From NCBI GenBank assembly GCA_944325335.1, contig CALUZR010000016.1, positions 1-60,854 on the forward strand: a DNA stretch of 60,854 bases. The letters run 5' to 3'. Positions 8,498 to 18,069 of the stretch are shown piece after piece. The notes under the pieces are model-generated. The model made no database searches. It saw nothing but the letters and a program-made list of their open reading frames with translations, and was not told the origin of the DNA. The translations under genes and the position numbers were made by a program. The DNA is from an uncultured Parabacteroides sp. (GTDB taxonomy: Bacteria > Bacteroidota > Bacteroidia > Bacteroidales > Tannerellaceae). Each line of letters opens with the position of its first letter. The stretch's first letter is position 1.

Positions 8498-9457
8498 CTA
8501 CATTTCTGTGTCTTTCTCTTCCAGTACTTGCTCGACAAGGTAAAGCGGGCGGCGCTTCACTTCCGTATAAATCTTCCCTACATATTCTCCGATAATGCCA
8601 ACCGACGTAATCACCACGCCACCGATAAACCACGTGGAAACCAAGAGGGACGTCCAGCCCGGTATCGTATCTCCTTTCGCATACGAAATGATGCCATAGA
8701 TAATCGCCACCAAGGTAATGAAAATCATCAGCAATCCAATCAATACGATATAACGCAAGGGGCGGACCGAGAAGGAGGTAATGCCATCGATGGCAAAGCT
8801 CAACATTTTCTTGAAAGGATATTTCGATTCGCCCGCCATCCGCTTCTGTCGGTCGTAATAGACCATGGCCGAGGGAAAGCCCAACGAGCAAACCATGCCC
8901 CGAAGAAATAGGTTCCGCTCCGGATATTGCATGAGGGCTTGCAACGTGCGGCGGCTCATCAGGCGGAAGTCGGCATGGTTGTAGACGATTTCGCCTCCCA
9001 TCTCTTTCATGAGCCGGTAAAAGGCCAGGGCGGTATGCTTCTTGAAGAAAGTGTCTGTCCGCCGCTCCTTTCGGACACCATAGACAATATCAATGCCTTG
9101 GTGGTAATAATCCACCATTTGGGGAATTACCTCCACGTCGTCTTGCAGGTCGGCATCGATGCTAATGGCGATATCCGCGTGAGAAGCGGCATATTCCAAT
9201 CCCGCCCAAAGCGCATGTTGGTGCCCTACGTTGTGGGCCAGTTTCAATCCGCGCACCGGGAAACCTTCCGAGGCAAAGGACTCGACGAGCGCCCAAGTCC
9301 GGTCGCGGCTCCCATCGTCTACATATAATATATGCCCTTCTGCGATACGCTCTTCCTTTTCCAACCGTTGGATAAGTGCGGAAAGGCGGTGGTTCGTCTC
9401 GGGCAAGACCGCTTCTTCGTTATAACAAGGTACGACAATAAGCAAATGTGTATCCAT
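8498..9457 (-). CDS. GtrB/ArnC-like membrane glycosyltransferase (GT2)
   Basis: The 319-residue family 2 transferase begins with VVPCYNEEAVLPETNHRL, followed by YVDDGSRDRTW and SIDADLQDD, the donor and metal sites. Two strong C-terminal membrane helices (about 230-300) are typical of polyprenyl-phosphate sugar synthases (GtrB, ArnC, DPM3-like). It probably makes undecaprenyl-phosphate-sugar on the cytoplasmic face of the inner membrane. It follows the GT39 gene by 11 nt on the same strand, so one enzyme likely makes the lipid-linked donor that the other uses in the periplasm. Confidence 0.9.
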   Translation of the reverse strand: MDTHLLIVVPCYNEEAVLPETNHRLSALIQRLEKEERIAEGHILYVDDGSRDRTWALVESFASEGFPVRGLKLAHNVGHQHALWAGLEYAASHADIAISIDADLQDDVEVIPQMVDYYHQGIDIVYGVRKERRTDTFFKKHTALAFYRLMKEMGGEIVYNHADFRLMSRRTLQALMQYPERNLFLRGMVCSLGFPSAMVYYDRQKRMAGESKYPFKKMLSFAIDGITSFSVRPLRYIVLIGLLMIFITLVAIIYGIISYAKGDTIPGWTSLLVSTWFIGGVVITSVGIIGEYVGKIYTEVKRRPLYLVEQVLEEKDTEM

Positions 9458-9468
9458 TTCGTAATGCT

Positions 9469-11184
9469 TTACATGTTAGTTTGCCGGAAGCGATACAGGT
9501 GGACGACGCTATGGTCATCACAACTCCTCCGGTTCGAATTATAGATATCTTCCAATGTATAATGGGAGAATTGCTTCAAGAAAGGTTCGCGCTCGTGTTC
9601 ACCCATGAGGAGATAGCCTTCCTCAGGCATAAAGTCTTGGAAAGGAACCACACGGTCGCCCAAGTAGAAGTTCACCGTGAAAGGATGCATGCGGTTTCCC
9701 TCCGTATTTACGCTTCGGTAGGAATAAATCCGCCCTTGGGGCACGAGGGTGGCAATCTCGCGGGCCATCGGTTTGTCCGACTTGACATTGAGCACGGTCG
9801 GTTGATAGAATCCATCCAACACTAAATAAATCGAAACCACCAAGGCAAAGAGAGGCGAAAGCAACTCCCGTTTCTCTTTCACATGCAGGGCGAAATAGTA
9901 AATGGCCACAATAGGAAGCGCAATCAAAAGCAAAGGCACTACGCCCAATGGCACGTTCCGCAACGCCTCGACATACGCCCACGTCTCCTCCGGATGCCGG
10001 CCTCCGATCCAAGCCTCTTGCACGCCACCTACGCGGATAAAAAGGAACAACGCCAGCAATAACAGGCTCGCCCCGCTCAGGATATAAGCCGAAACCTTCA
10101 ACACCTGCGGGCATTTCCGCTTCAGGTAAAGGAAATATTCCGCGATGAAATAGGCCACAAACGGATACATCGGCAGGAGGTACACGCTCCGTTTGCTCTT
10201 CGGGATACAATAAAAGACGAAAATGACCACGGCACAGATAAGCGTATAGAGCCGCGTCTCGTCCATCGCCTGGAGAGTTTGGGTAAATCTTCCCCAAAGC
10301 CCTTTGAGCTGTATTACAGGTTTCTTATATTTCAAGAAGAAAAGGGAAACAACCAAGAAGAGCGTATAAGGCACAAAGCCCGCCACAAGCGTAACCAGAT
10401 TATAATAAGCCGGGTTCTCGTGCGAACCATACGTCATCTTGCCCACGAAACGGAGCACGTTCTCTTCCACCACCAACGAGAGGAAACGCTCTCCCCCTTG
10501 CCGGTAAGCCGCCACATACCAAAGCATCGGAAGGACGCAAGCCGCCAACACCACGCCCGCATACCGCCCTACAAGTGGCAGGAAACGGTGTCCCTTCATC
10601 CAACAAAAGAGGAAAGCCGCCCCGCATGGCAGGACAATCCCGACAGGTCCCTTGGTCAGCGCCGCCCCGCTCAGGCAAAGGATCGCCCACCATGGCACGC
10701 CCCGCAGCCCGCGTTCGTACCATATATATAATAGGTATAGCGCCAACACCATGAAAGCCGCCAGCACCATGTCGACCCGGCAATTCACGCCCGCCCGATG
10801 CACCTCGAAGTTCGTGAGCGTTACCAGCGAAGCGACCATCGCCACCTCCGCTCCCCGCCTCCGGGCATAAAAGGCATAGCCCGCCAGGAGCATGATGGCC
10901 AGCATCAAAGCCGAGGGAAAGCGCGCCGTATATTCGGTCACTTCGCCCACCACCGTAGAGGCCGCCGCAATCATCCAATGGAACAAAGGCGGCTTATAAG
11001 CGATATCCACGCCATTGTTCACCGGCAAAATCCAATTGCCATCCTTCAGCATCGAGAGCGCGACTACGGCCTCCCGCGGTTCGCCCTTCGTATGGAACGA
11101 CGTCTCGCCCATGAATAAAAACAACACGACAAAGCAGATAGCCGCCAGCCAAATACCCAGTTTCTTTTTTTCGTCCATTGTCAA
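9469..11184 (-). CDS. ArnT-like GT39 (PMT-family) glycosyltransferase
   Basis: The 571-residue polytopic membrane protein has about eleven hydrophobic segments. The first periplasmic loop carries the PMT/ArnT signature (TKGEPREAVVALSMLKDGNW), including the acidic residue of GEPRE, followed by YKPPLFHW. The family transfers a sugar from undecaprenyl phosphate to lipid A or protein on the periplasmic side. Lipid A is the best-known acceptor of ArnT, but the acceptor here is not visible. It is the first gene of a two-gene operon with the GtrB-like gene. Its 5' side faces the repeat array at 11196. Confidence 0.88.
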   Translation of the reverse strand: MTMDEKKKLGIWLAAICFVVLFLFMGETSFHTKGEPREAVVALSMLKDGNWILPVNNGVDIAYKPPLFHWMIAAASTVVGEVTEYTARFPSALMLAIMLLAGYAFYARRRGAEVAMVASLVTLTNFEVHRAGVNCRVDMVLAAFMVLALYLLYIWYERGLRGVPWWAILCLSGAALTKGPVGIVLPCGAAFLFCWMKGHRFLPLVGRYAGVVLAACVLPMLWYVAAYRQGGERFLSLVVEENVLRFVGKMTYGSHENPAYYNLVTLVAGFVPYTLFLVVSLFFLKYKKPVIQLKGLWGRFTQTLQAMDETRLYTLICAVVIFVFYCIPKSKRSVYLLPMYPFVAYFIAEYFLYLKRKCPQVLKVSAYILSGASLLLLALFLFIRVGGVQEAWIGGRHPEETWAYVEALRNVPLGVVPLLLIALPIVAIYYFALHVKEKRELLSPLFALVVSIYLVLDGFYQPTVLNVKSDKPMAREIATLVPQGRIYSYRSVNTEGNRMHPFTVNFYLGDRVVPFQDFMPEEGYLLMGEHEREPFLKQFSHYTLEDIYNSNRRSCDDHSVVHLYRFRQTNM

Positions 11185-11195
11185 TTTTTTCTTTT

Positions 11196-11262
11196 ATGCC
11201 TACCAAAACTTCCCGTCATGCCTATGGAAACTTCCTTTGATGCCTATCTTTTCTATAAATAT
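11196..11262. repeat. 22-nt iterons (ATGCCTA)
   Basis: ATGCCTA begins at 11196, 11218 and 11240, exactly 22 nt apart. The first two full units agree at 16 of 22 positions, sharing ATGCCTA and AAACTTCC. The third runs into the palindrome element at 11253. Similar 22-nt iterons occur at 30434 and 53631. The array is in the gap between the divergent GT39 and phoH genes. Confidence 0.75.
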
Positions 11263-11340
11263 CGACGATATTTGTACACGTATCGACGATATTTGTATAT
11301 CTTTAGCCTAAAGATAAAGAAACATCGACGATGTTTATAG
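11253..11340. repeat. Four palindromes at exact 21-nt spacing (copy 1)
   Basis: Palindrome centres lie at 11265, 11286, 11307 and 11328. The first and fourth are 17-bp perfect dyads around ATCGACGAT, the second is a shorter ATCGACGAT dyad, and the third is the 19-bp TATCTTTAGCCTAAAGATA. The ends also pair (CTATAAA...TTTATAG), so the 88-bp element is dyad-symmetric overall. A second copy is at 42273-42353. The rest of the gap to 11571 shows only a probable -7 box TAATTTTG at 11536-11543 for phoH. Confidence 0.85.
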
Positions 11341-11571
11341 AAAAGATGCCTGCCTCGGGAAGAATTCCTCCCTATCGCTCGACTTTTTCCTCGGCATCTC
11401 CTGCAGATTTCCCGCCGGGCTGATTATGGGTGCAAAAGTATAAAAATTAGTCTATACGGCAAACGGAGAGAGGGCTTTCAAGGAAATTCACAGATTTATT
11501 TCGCCCCGAAACGTCGAACTATCCGTATTTTTTGCTAATTTTGCCTACCATTTAAATGAAAAATAGATTGG

Positions 11572-12558
11572 ATGATAGAGCGAATATACATTCTTGAGAC
11601 GGTAGACCCGGTAATCTTCTACGGGGTGAACAACAGTAATATGCAATTGATTAAGACGTTGTTCCCCAAGCTTCGCATTGTCGCGCGCGGCAATGTGATG
11701 AAAGTCATCGGAGACGAAGAGGAGTCTGAACTGTTTTTAAAGAAGATTCGTGAAATAGAGAAGTATTGCGAGGAATACAACACGCTGACCGAGGAGGTCA
11801 TCATCGACATCATCAAAGGCAAAGGCCCGACGGTGGTGAAGCAGGAGAACCTGATTATCCACGGCATGAACGGCAAGCCCATCGTCGCCCGCACCGAAAA
11901 CCAGCAGAAGTTGGTCAAGGCTTTCGACGAGAACGACCTCGTGTTTGCCACCGGCCCGGCAGGTTCGGGAAAGACGTTCGTAGCCATTGCCCTGGCGGTA
12001 AAGGCACTCAAGAACAAGCAAGTGAGGAAGATTATCCTGAGCCGTCCGGCCGTCGAGGCGGGCGAGAAGTTAGGATTCCTCCCGGGCGAGATGAAAGACA
12101 AGCTCGACCCCTACTTGCAGCCGCTCTATGATGCCCTGCAAGATATGATCCCGGCCGTGAAGTTGAAAGAATATATGGAGAACAACGTGATCCAAATCGC
12201 CCCTTTGGCCTTCATGCGTGGACGGACATTGAACGACGCGGTGATTATCCTCGACGAAGCGCAGAATACGACGACCCACCAAATCAAGATGTTCCTCACC
12301 CGATTGGGCATGAACGCGAAGATGATCGTCACGGGCGACATGACGCAGATCGACCTCCCCGCCTCGACCATCTCGGGCTTGAAGGAGGCGATGAATATCC
12401 TGAAGGAGGTTGCGGGTATCGGACGGGTGGAATTTACCAAGAAGGATATCGTCCGGCATAAGCTCGTACAGCGCATTGTGGAGGCTTACGATAAGTTCGA
12501 CCGCAAGCAACGCGCCACGAAGAAAGAAGCAAACACTCAAATAAAAGAAGATAAATAA
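11572..12558 (+). CDS. phoH: PhoH-like ATPase
   Basis: The 328-residue cytosolic P-loop NTPase of the PhoH/PhoL family has an N-terminal RNA-binding-like region (about 1-100), Walker A GPAGSGKT at about 128-135 and Walker B VIILDEAQN at about 224-232, followed by the sensor segment TGDMTQIDLP. The family is implicated in RNA metabolism, ribosome maturation and phosphate starvation, but the exact role is unsettled. It is followed after 6 nt by purC and is probably the first gene of a phoH-purC-menG-aroE-TRIC run. The start ATG is preceded by a TAATTTTG -7 box. Confidence 0.95.
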   Translation: MIERIYILETVDPVIFYGVNNSNMQLIKTLFPKLRIVARGNVMKVIGDEEESELFLKKIREIEKYCEEYNTLTEEVIIDIIKGKGPTVVKQENLIIHGMNGKPIVARTENQQKLVKAFDENDLVFATGPAGSGKTFVAIALAVKALKNKQVRKIILSRPAVEAGEKLGFLPGEMKDKLDPYLQPLYDALQDMIPAVKLKEYMENNVIQIAPLAFMRGRTLNDAVIILDEAQNTTTHQIKMFLTRLGMNAKMIVTGDMTQIDLPASTISGLKEAMNILKEVAGIGRVEFTKKDIVRHKLVQRIVEAYDKFDRKQRATKKEANTQIKEDK

Positions 12559-12564
12559 GAGATT

Positions 12565-13527
12565 ATGAAAGCAGCATTAGTAAAGACAGATTTCCACTTT
12601 CCGGGCCAGGAGAGTGTGTATCATGGGAAAGTACGTGATGTGTATTCGATAAAGAACGACCTGCTGGTCATGGTGGCTACCGACCGTATCTCGGCATTCG
12701 ACGTCATCTTGCCCGAAGGTATTCCTTATAAAGGACAGATGTTGAACCAAATTGCCGCCAAGTTCTTGGACGCTACGACGGATATCTGCCCGAACTGGAA
12801 GCTCGCATCGCCCGACCCGATGGTGACGGTAGGCGTACGATGCGAAGGTTTCCCGGTCGAGATGATTGTACGCGGTTATCTTTGCGGAAGCGCTTGGCGT
12901 GCCTATAAGAGCGGTGTACGCGAGATTTGCGGCGTGAAGCTCCCCGAAGGTATGCGCGAGAACGAACGCTTCCCCGAACCCATCATCACCCCGACTACAA
13001 AAGCCGAGATTGGCGAGCACGACCAAGACATCTCGAAAGAAGAAATCCTGGCCCGCGGATTGGCTACACCCGAAGAATATGCCTTGTTAGAGCAATACAC
13101 GATGGCGCTCTTCAAACGCGGTACGGAGATAGCCGAGAAGCGCGGCTTGATCCTCGTGGATACGAAATATGAGTTCGGTAAGCACGACGGGAAAATCTAC
13201 TTGATGGACGAAATCCATACGCCCGACTCTTCGCGCTATTTCTACCTCGAAGGTTACGAAGAACGTTTTGCCAAGGGTGAACCCCAGAAGCAACTCTCGA
13301 AAGAGTTCGTACGCGAATGGTTGATGGATAATGGTTTCCAAGGTAAGGAAGGGCAACAAGTGCCTGAAATGACACCCGCCATCGTAGAGAGCATCAGCAA
13401 TCGCTATATCGAATTGTTCGAACACATCACGGGCGAATCGTTCGTCAAGGCCGATACGACGCACATTGCCGAACGCATTGAGAAGAACGTAACCGAATAC
13501 TTGAACCAATTAACAAGTAATAATTAA
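12565..13527 (+). CDS. purC: SAICAR synthetase
   Basis: The 320-residue phosphoribosylaminoimidazole-succinocarboxamide synthase condenses CAIR with aspartate using ATP in purine synthesis. The N-terminal [20 protein letters not shown] and internal [10 protein letters not shown] and DTKYEFG segments are diagnostic. The length is that of the longer, yeast-type PurC found in Bacteroidetes. It starts 6 nt after phoH, so translation is probably coupled within one transcript. Confidence 0.97.
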   Translation: MKAALVKTDFHFPGQESVYHGKVRDVYSIKNDLLVMVATDRISAFDVILPEGIPYKGQMLNQIAAKFLDATTDICPNWKLASPDPMVTVGVRCEGFPVEMIVRGYLCGSAWRAYKSGVREICGVKLPEGMRENERFPEPIITPTTKAEIGEHDQDISKEEILARGLATPEEYALLEQYTMALFKRGTEIAEKRGLILVDTKYEFGKHDGKIYLMDEIHTPDSSRYFYLEGYEERFAKGEPQKQLSKEFVREWLMDNGFQGKEGQQVPEMTPAIVESISNRYIELFEHITGESFVKADTTHIAERIEKNVTEYLNQLTSNN

Positions 13528-13586
13528 CAACGGGACACGCACGGCTTCGCTTTTAATTATTCATTATTCATTTTTAATTGATAGAA

Positions 13587-14324
13587 ATGGGCACAGGTTC
13601 AGAGAACGTACTCCCGTACAACCGGGAAGAGCATAAGGGCGCACAAGTGAAACGTATGTTCGATGCCATCGCAGGGAAGTACGATTTGCTGAACCATACG
13701 CTCTCGTTCGGCTTCGACAAAGGATGGCGCAAGAAAGGCATTCGTTTCCTGCGCCCCTTTGCCCCGAAGCAAATATTGGATATTGCTACTGGGACGGGCG
13801 ACTTGGCATTGCAGATGCAACGCGAGCTGGCTCCGGAACATATCATGGGTGTGGACATATCGGAAGGCATGATGGAGGTAGGAAGGAACAAAGTACAACA
13901 AGCCGGACTATCAGACCACATCTCTTTCGAGTATCAAGATTGCATGGCGTTGACGTATGAAGATAACCGCTTTGATGCCGTCACGGCGGCCTTTGGCGTG
14001 CGGAACTTCGAGCATATCGAACAAGGATTAGCCGAGATGTATCGCGTGACGAAGCCCGGCGGCCAAGTGATGATACTGGAGCTCTCTACGCCTGAACACT
14101 TCCCCATGAAGCAACTCTATGCGTTATACTCCCGCATCGTCATCCCGACGGTCGGACGGTTGGTCTCACGGGAAAAGGCGGCATACAGCTATTTGCCCGC
14201 TTCTATACAAGTAGTTCCACAAGGCAAGGTGATGAGGGGATTGCTCTCGAAGGTCGGTTACCGGGAAGTGCAATCACGGTCGCTCACCTTTGGAATATGC
14301 TCATTGTACACAGGTATTAAATAA
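13587..14324 (+). CDS. menG: Demethylmenaquinone methyltransferase
   Basis: The 245-residue class I SAM methyltransferase of the UbiE/MenG family carries out the last step of menaquinone synthesis. Motif I is LDIATGTGDLALQM; other family marks are the N-terminal FDAIAGKYDLLNHTLSFG and VTAAFGVRNFEH. I chose the ATG at 13587; an in-frame TTG at 13578 is possible. The 50-nt gap after purC is AT-rich, with a repeated ATTATTCATT word and no clear promoter. Menaquinone is the expected quinone for an anaerobic Bacteroidales with fumarate respiration. Confidence 0.94.
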   Translation: MGTGSENVLPYNREEHKGAQVKRMFDAIAGKYDLLNHTLSFGFDKGWRKKGIRFLRPFAPKQILDIATGTGDLALQMQRELAPEHIMGVDISEGMMEVGRNKVQQAGLSDHISFEYQDCMALTYEDNRFDAVTAAFGVRNFEHIEQGLAEMYRVTKPGGQVMILELSTPEHFPMKQLYALYSRIVIPTVGRLVSREKAAYSYLPASIQVVPQGKVMRGLLSKVGYREVQSRSLTFGICSLYTGIK

Positions 14325-14347
14325 ATCAGAGATAAAGTATAAGTATT

Positions 14348-15094
14348 ATGCAGAAATACGGTTTGATAGGCTATCCGTTGGGGCACTCGTTCTCGCGCAA
14401 TTACTTCAACCAAAAGTTCGAGTCGGAGAATATCGATGCCCAGTATTTGAACTTTGAAATCCCCTCCATCAAGGACTTCAAAGAGGTATTGAAAGAGAAT
14501 CCGGAACTGAATGGATTGAACGTCACGATTCCCTACAAGGAACAAGTCATACCTTACTTGGACGACCTCGACGAAGACGCACGGCAGATAGGAGCCGTCA
14601 ACGTCATCAAGTTCAAGAAAGGCATGTTCGGCAAGACCAAGCTGATCGGATACAATTCGGACGTCATCGGATTCAAGCAATCTATCGAACCGCTGCTTAC
14701 CGAGACACACCGCAAGGCATTGGTGCTGGGCACGGGTGGAGCTTCGAAAGCTGTCTCGTATGGACTGAAGCAACTGGGCATAGAGCCTACGTTGGTCTCC
14801 CGCACGAAGAAGAACGGATGCTTTACGTATGCAGAGCTGACTCCTGAAATCATGGCGGAATATACGGTCATCGTGAATACCACGCCGCTGGGTATGTTCC
14901 CCCATGTGGATGCTTGCCCGGACATCCCGTATGCTTGCCTCACGCCTTTCCACCTCCTCTACGATTTACTCTACAACCCAGATACGACACTCTTCATGCG
15001 CAAGGGACAGGAACATGGCGCGGTCGTCAAGAACGGGTTGGAAATGTTGCTTCTCCAGGCATTTGCTGCTTGGGGAATTTGGCAGAACGTATAA
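14348..15094 (+). CDS. aroE: Shikimate dehydrogenase
   Basis: The 248-residue NADP-dependent enzyme reduces 3-dehydroshikimate in the aromatic amino acid pathway. The substrate-binding start GLIGYPLGHSFSRNYFN, the catalytic-Lys region NVTIPYKEQVIPYLDD and the Rossmann segment LGTGGASKAVSYGL are all present. It lies 23 nt after menG and 13 nt before the TRIC gene on the same strand. Confidence 0.95.
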   Translation: MQKYGLIGYPLGHSFSRNYFNQKFESENIDAQYLNFEIPSIKDFKEVLKENPELNGLNVTIPYKEQVIPYLDDLDEDARQIGAVNVIKFKKGMFGKTKLIGYNSDVIGFKQSIEPLLTETHRKALVLGTGGASKAVSYGLKQLGIEPTLVSRTKKNGCFTYAELTPEIMAEYTVIVNTTPLGMFPHVDACPDIPYACLTPFHLLYDLLYNPDTTLFMRKGQEHGAVVKNGLEMLLLQAFAAWGIWQNV

Positions 15095-15107
15095 CCATCG
15101 AGATAGG

Positions 15108-15719
15108 ATGATAGATTTCATTACGTTGTGCGACTATGTAGGGACTTTCGCCTTCGCCATCAGTGGGATCCGGTTGGCATCGGCCAAGAAGTTCGATTGG
15201 TTTGGCGCCTATGTCGTAGGGGTTGTGACGGCGGTCGGCGGCGGGACGATACGCGACATCCTCCTTAATGCCACGCCATTCTGGATGACACAGCCCTCCT
15301 ATATGGTCATATCAGGACTGGCGCTCCTCTTCGTGCTGGTATTCCGCAAGTATGTAATACGGCTGAACAATACCTTCTTTATCTTCGATGCCGTGGGGCT
15401 GGGACTGTTTGCCATCGTGGGTATCGCCAAGTCTATCGAGTTTGGCTTTCCCTTTTGGGTGGCGATTGTCATGGGCACCATTACCGGAGCATTCGGCGGG
15501 ATGATGCGGGATATCCTTATCAACGAGGAGCCTCTCATCTTTCGGAAAGATATTTATGCGCTGGCCTGCGTCTTCGGGGGACTTGTCTACTATGGGTGCG
15601 ACTGCATGGGCGTCCCTTTGCCGCTCACCCAGTTCATCGCCGCCGTAGCGGTCTTTATGGCGCGTGTCTTGGCGGTGAAATACCATGTGAGCCTTCCCGC
15701 GTTGAAGGGCGAAGAATAG
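15108..15719 (+). CDS. TRIC cation channel family (YadS/UPF0126)
   Basis: The 203-residue membrane protein has seven hydrophobic segments arranged as two three-helix repeats plus one. The repeats carry the paired glycine-rich motifs VGGGTIRDILL and FGGMMRDILI, typical of prokaryotic TRIC trimeric cation channels (two UPF0126 domains). I placed the start at ATG 15108 (MIDFITLCDYVG), because the longer frame overlaps aroE and has no family residues upstream. It is the last gene of the run and is followed by a terminator. Confidence 0.9.
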   Translation: MIDFITLCDYVGTFAFAISGIRLASAKKFDWFGAYVVGVVTAVGGGTIRDILLNATPFWMTQPSYMVISGLALLFVLVFRKYVIRLNNTFFIFDAVGLGLFAIVGIAKSIEFGFPFWVAIVMGTITGAFGGMMRDILINEEPLIFRKDIYALACVFGGLVYYGCDCMGVPLPLTQFIAAVAVFMARVLAVKYHVSLPALKGEE

Positions 15720-15752
15720 ATTTTCTTTTTTCATTTTGTACATATACTCCTG

Positions 15753-15790
15753 GGGGTTAAGTGGCCAATGCCATCTTAGCCCCTTTTCTT
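15753..15790 (+). terminator. Terminator after TRIC gene
   Basis: GGGGTTAAG (15753-15761) pairs with CTTAGCCCC (15775-15783), allowing one G-T pair, with an inner TGGC/GCCA stem. It is followed by TTTTCTTTTG. Confidence 0.8.
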
Positions 15791-15843
15791 TTGTCCTATT
15801 CCCTTTATTTTCTTCCCCTACGAATAAAAAAGTACCGAAACGC

Positions 15844-15874
15844 TTGCGGGTTTCAAATCCTTTCCCTACTTTTG
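15844..15874 (+). promoter_or_regulatory. Promoter of the fimbrial locus
   Basis: TACTTTTG at 15867-15874 is a perfect TAnnTTTG -7 box, with TTG at 15844-15846 about 20 nt upstream as a -33 element. It would start transcription near 15881, just before the ATG at 15896. Confidence 0.65.
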
Positions 15875-15895
15875 GCAGCAAAATAAAAAGGTACG

Positions 15896-17097
15896 ATGAA
15901 TAAGCAAAATACATACCTCAGTTCCCTCGCGGGTGGATGCTCTTCCGGGTCGAATAAAAAGGTCCGCTTTTACCCCCCCGATTAACATTTAATAACATCC
16001 TATATTATACGTTATTAATCGGGGCTACGCTCCTCTTTTCCACTGCCTGTGAAGACGAGCCGATACCCGAACCTATTCCTACCCCACAACCCGAACCGGA
16101 ACCAGAACCAACTCCGGAACCCACCCCGACAGATACCGTCAAGACGAAATGCTTGCATATCGTGGCTGATTGGTCGGAGGCGTTAGCGAAAGAAGATATT
16201 CCCAGCATTTATAATTTGTTCATTGGCGACACGGTTATCAAGGCCGAGTCTCTATATAATATAATGTATAAGGATTCCACCTCAGCGGAACCCTACGAAA
16301 TCATCGCCTACAACGAGCCCAACGACGTTGTCATTTCCGGAAACGACGCCGTCATTTCCACCGATGAGGACGGTCTTTTGGCACCTCTGCCGGAATACCT
16401 CTTTGCAGGGGATACGACCATTCAGGTAGAAGCAGGTGATACGGCACTCGTCTCACTCCGGATGCGTCGCCTCCTCTCCCCCATTACATTGACATTAAAC
16501 TTCAGCGATACAGCCAAGGTAGCCGATGTAGATGCAACCTTGACCGGATTAATCTCTTCCATCCATCTACCCGATGGCACACCTACGGGCGATAACGTCT
16601 TGCGTTCGGCTACGGGAAGTACAGCACAGATGGCATACGAAGCCTTGCCAGAAGACAAGGGTATCCGTCTCCTGCTCCGTACTTTCGGCATTGTCAGAGA
16701 AGCACAGCAACTTCTGAAGGTAACAATCACCTTGGCAGACGGCCGCGTGCTTACGTTCGAGTCCGACCTCACCGGTCTGTTGGACGACTTCGCTCACCTC
16801 GCCCCTATCGCCTTGGAGAATAAACTTGATACGGCGAAACCAGAAGAGCCCACACCCGATCCGGAGCCGGAACCTGAACCAGAGCCGGAACCTGAACCAG
16901 AGCCGGAACCGACTCCCGACCCGGAACCCGAACCTACACCGGAGCCGGAACCCGAGCCGGAAGATCCGCCTTATCGTCCGCCACATCCTGACCCCGATCC
17001 TGATCCGGAACCCGAACCGGATAATCCTATCGATATCTCAGGTACTATTAACGACTGGATCGTAGTAGATAATAACAATGTAGATGCAATCTTATAA
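15896..17097 (+). CDS. Mfa2/FimB-like fimbrial anchor lipoprotein, frame-interrupted at a poly-C tract
   Basis: From ATG 15896 the frame stops after 29 codons (TAA 15983). The long frame that continues to 17097 is open from 15958 but has no ATG, GTG or TTG before its lipoprotein signal, [14 protein letters not shown]. The two frames meet at seven C residues (15973-15979). One extra C would join them into a 400-residue lipoprotein. The mature part has the VADWS-type start of FimB/Mfa2/DUF5119 anchors, a β-rich domain (about 80-310), a Pro-Glu repeat linker (nt about 16840-17030) and a short C-terminal strand. An earlier PE-rich stretch follows the lipobox. It is probably the cell-surface anchor or length regulator of fimbriae. 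As read it is off; phase variation, a fixed frameshift or a sequencing error are all possible. Confidence 0.72.
15973..15979 (+). repeat. Homopolymer C7 tract
   Basis: Seven consecutive C residues lie exactly where the start-codon frame and the lipoprotein frame meet. Gain of one C (or loss of two) restores a single reading frame. Such tracts are prone to slipped-strand changes. Confidence 0.9.
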
Positions 17098-17104
17098 TAA
17101 ATAG

Positions 17105-17938
17105 ATGATGAAAACAAGTTTTTATATTCCCTTATTAGCACTTGCCCTAACGGCATGTTCTAACGACGAACTAACGAACGAGGTGTTACCTGAAGGTAAA
17201 TATCCCTTGATAATGAACGCTACCGGCCTACAAACCGCGCCAACCACTGCAACCCGTGCCTCCGTAGATGGTAATTGGGACGATATACAGACCGTAGCCG
17301 TACAGGTGGGCGACGCGGTGAAAGAATACACTGTGACAACCACCGATGCCGAGCAGAAATACGCCACCCTGAGCAGTGATACCGACCCGCACTGGTGGAC
17401 AAGCCGCGACGACATCACCGTCAACGCATGGTGGCCATACGCTGCTACGATGCAAGAGGTGGTAGTAAAAGAAGATCAAAGTACACGGGATGCCTTTGAA
17501 AGTAGCGACCACATTGCTGCCATTAACCAGACTGTAGAGTTCAACAACCCGACGCTGACCTTCGAGCACCGCACGGCGCGTGTGACGGTCAAACTCCAAA
17601 CGGGCACGGGTATACAGAATTTGGAAGGCGCGAAAGTAAGTATCGTGAGCCTGAGCACGGAAAACGGTAACCCGTCTGCCATCAGTACTTACGTGGCAGA
17701 AAACAATGTTTACGAGGCGCTCACAGTTCCGCAAACGGTGGAAGCAGGCAATGCCTTCATTCAAATAGTGCTGGACAACGGCACTTTTGTCTTTACACCT
17801 GAGGAAAATGTGGTGTTGGAGGCTAACCATCAATATACTTACAACGTAACAGTAACCGCCACAAAGCTGGAACTGACAGGTTGCTCTATCACGGCATGGG
17901 ATGAATACAACTACGATGGCACAGCCTCCATGCGATAG
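17105..17938 (+). CDS. Fimbrillin family lipoprotein 1
   Basis: The 277-residue protein has a lipoprotein signal ending LALTACSNDEL, where the Cys followed by S/T-x-D-E-L is shared by all three fimbrillins here. The body is β-rich, with landmarks of the Mfa-like/fimbrillin fold: ITVNAWWPY, a central FEHRTARVTVKL strand and C-terminal YTYNVTVTATKLELTGC followed by ITAW. These proteins are exported as lipoproteins, cleaved by an Arg-gingipain-type protease and polymerised by strand exchange into surface fimbriae. It is 7 nt after the anchor gene, so the two share a transcript. Confidence 0.85.
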   Translation: MMKTSFYIPLLALALTACSNDELTNEVLPEGKYPLIMNATGLQTAPTTATRASVDGNWDDIQTVAVQVGDAVKEYTVTTTDAEQKYATLSSDTDPHWWTSRDDITVNAWWPYAATMQEVVVKEDQSTRDAFESSDHIAAINQTVEFNNPTLTFEHRTARVTVKLQTGTGIQNLEGAKVSIVSLSTENGNPSAISTYVAENNVYEALTVPQTVEAGNAFIQIVLDNGTFVFTPEENVVLEANHQYTYNVTVTATKLELTGCSITAWDEYNYDGTASMR

Positions 17939-18069
17939 GCACGAGCCATATCACTGTTTCCTTCGCCGGAAGCGGTGGTACAAATAGTAATAACAAGAGC
18001 GTTCTTTGAAAGATTTTGTGTGTAGAACAAGACGGATTCTCAGGAAAAAGCACTACCTTTGGGCGATAA

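Noticed and set aside
11196..11340. CRISPR array
   Set aside because: Units are contiguous or palindromic with no unique spacers of uniform length, and no cas genes are present; the same holds for the other arrays.
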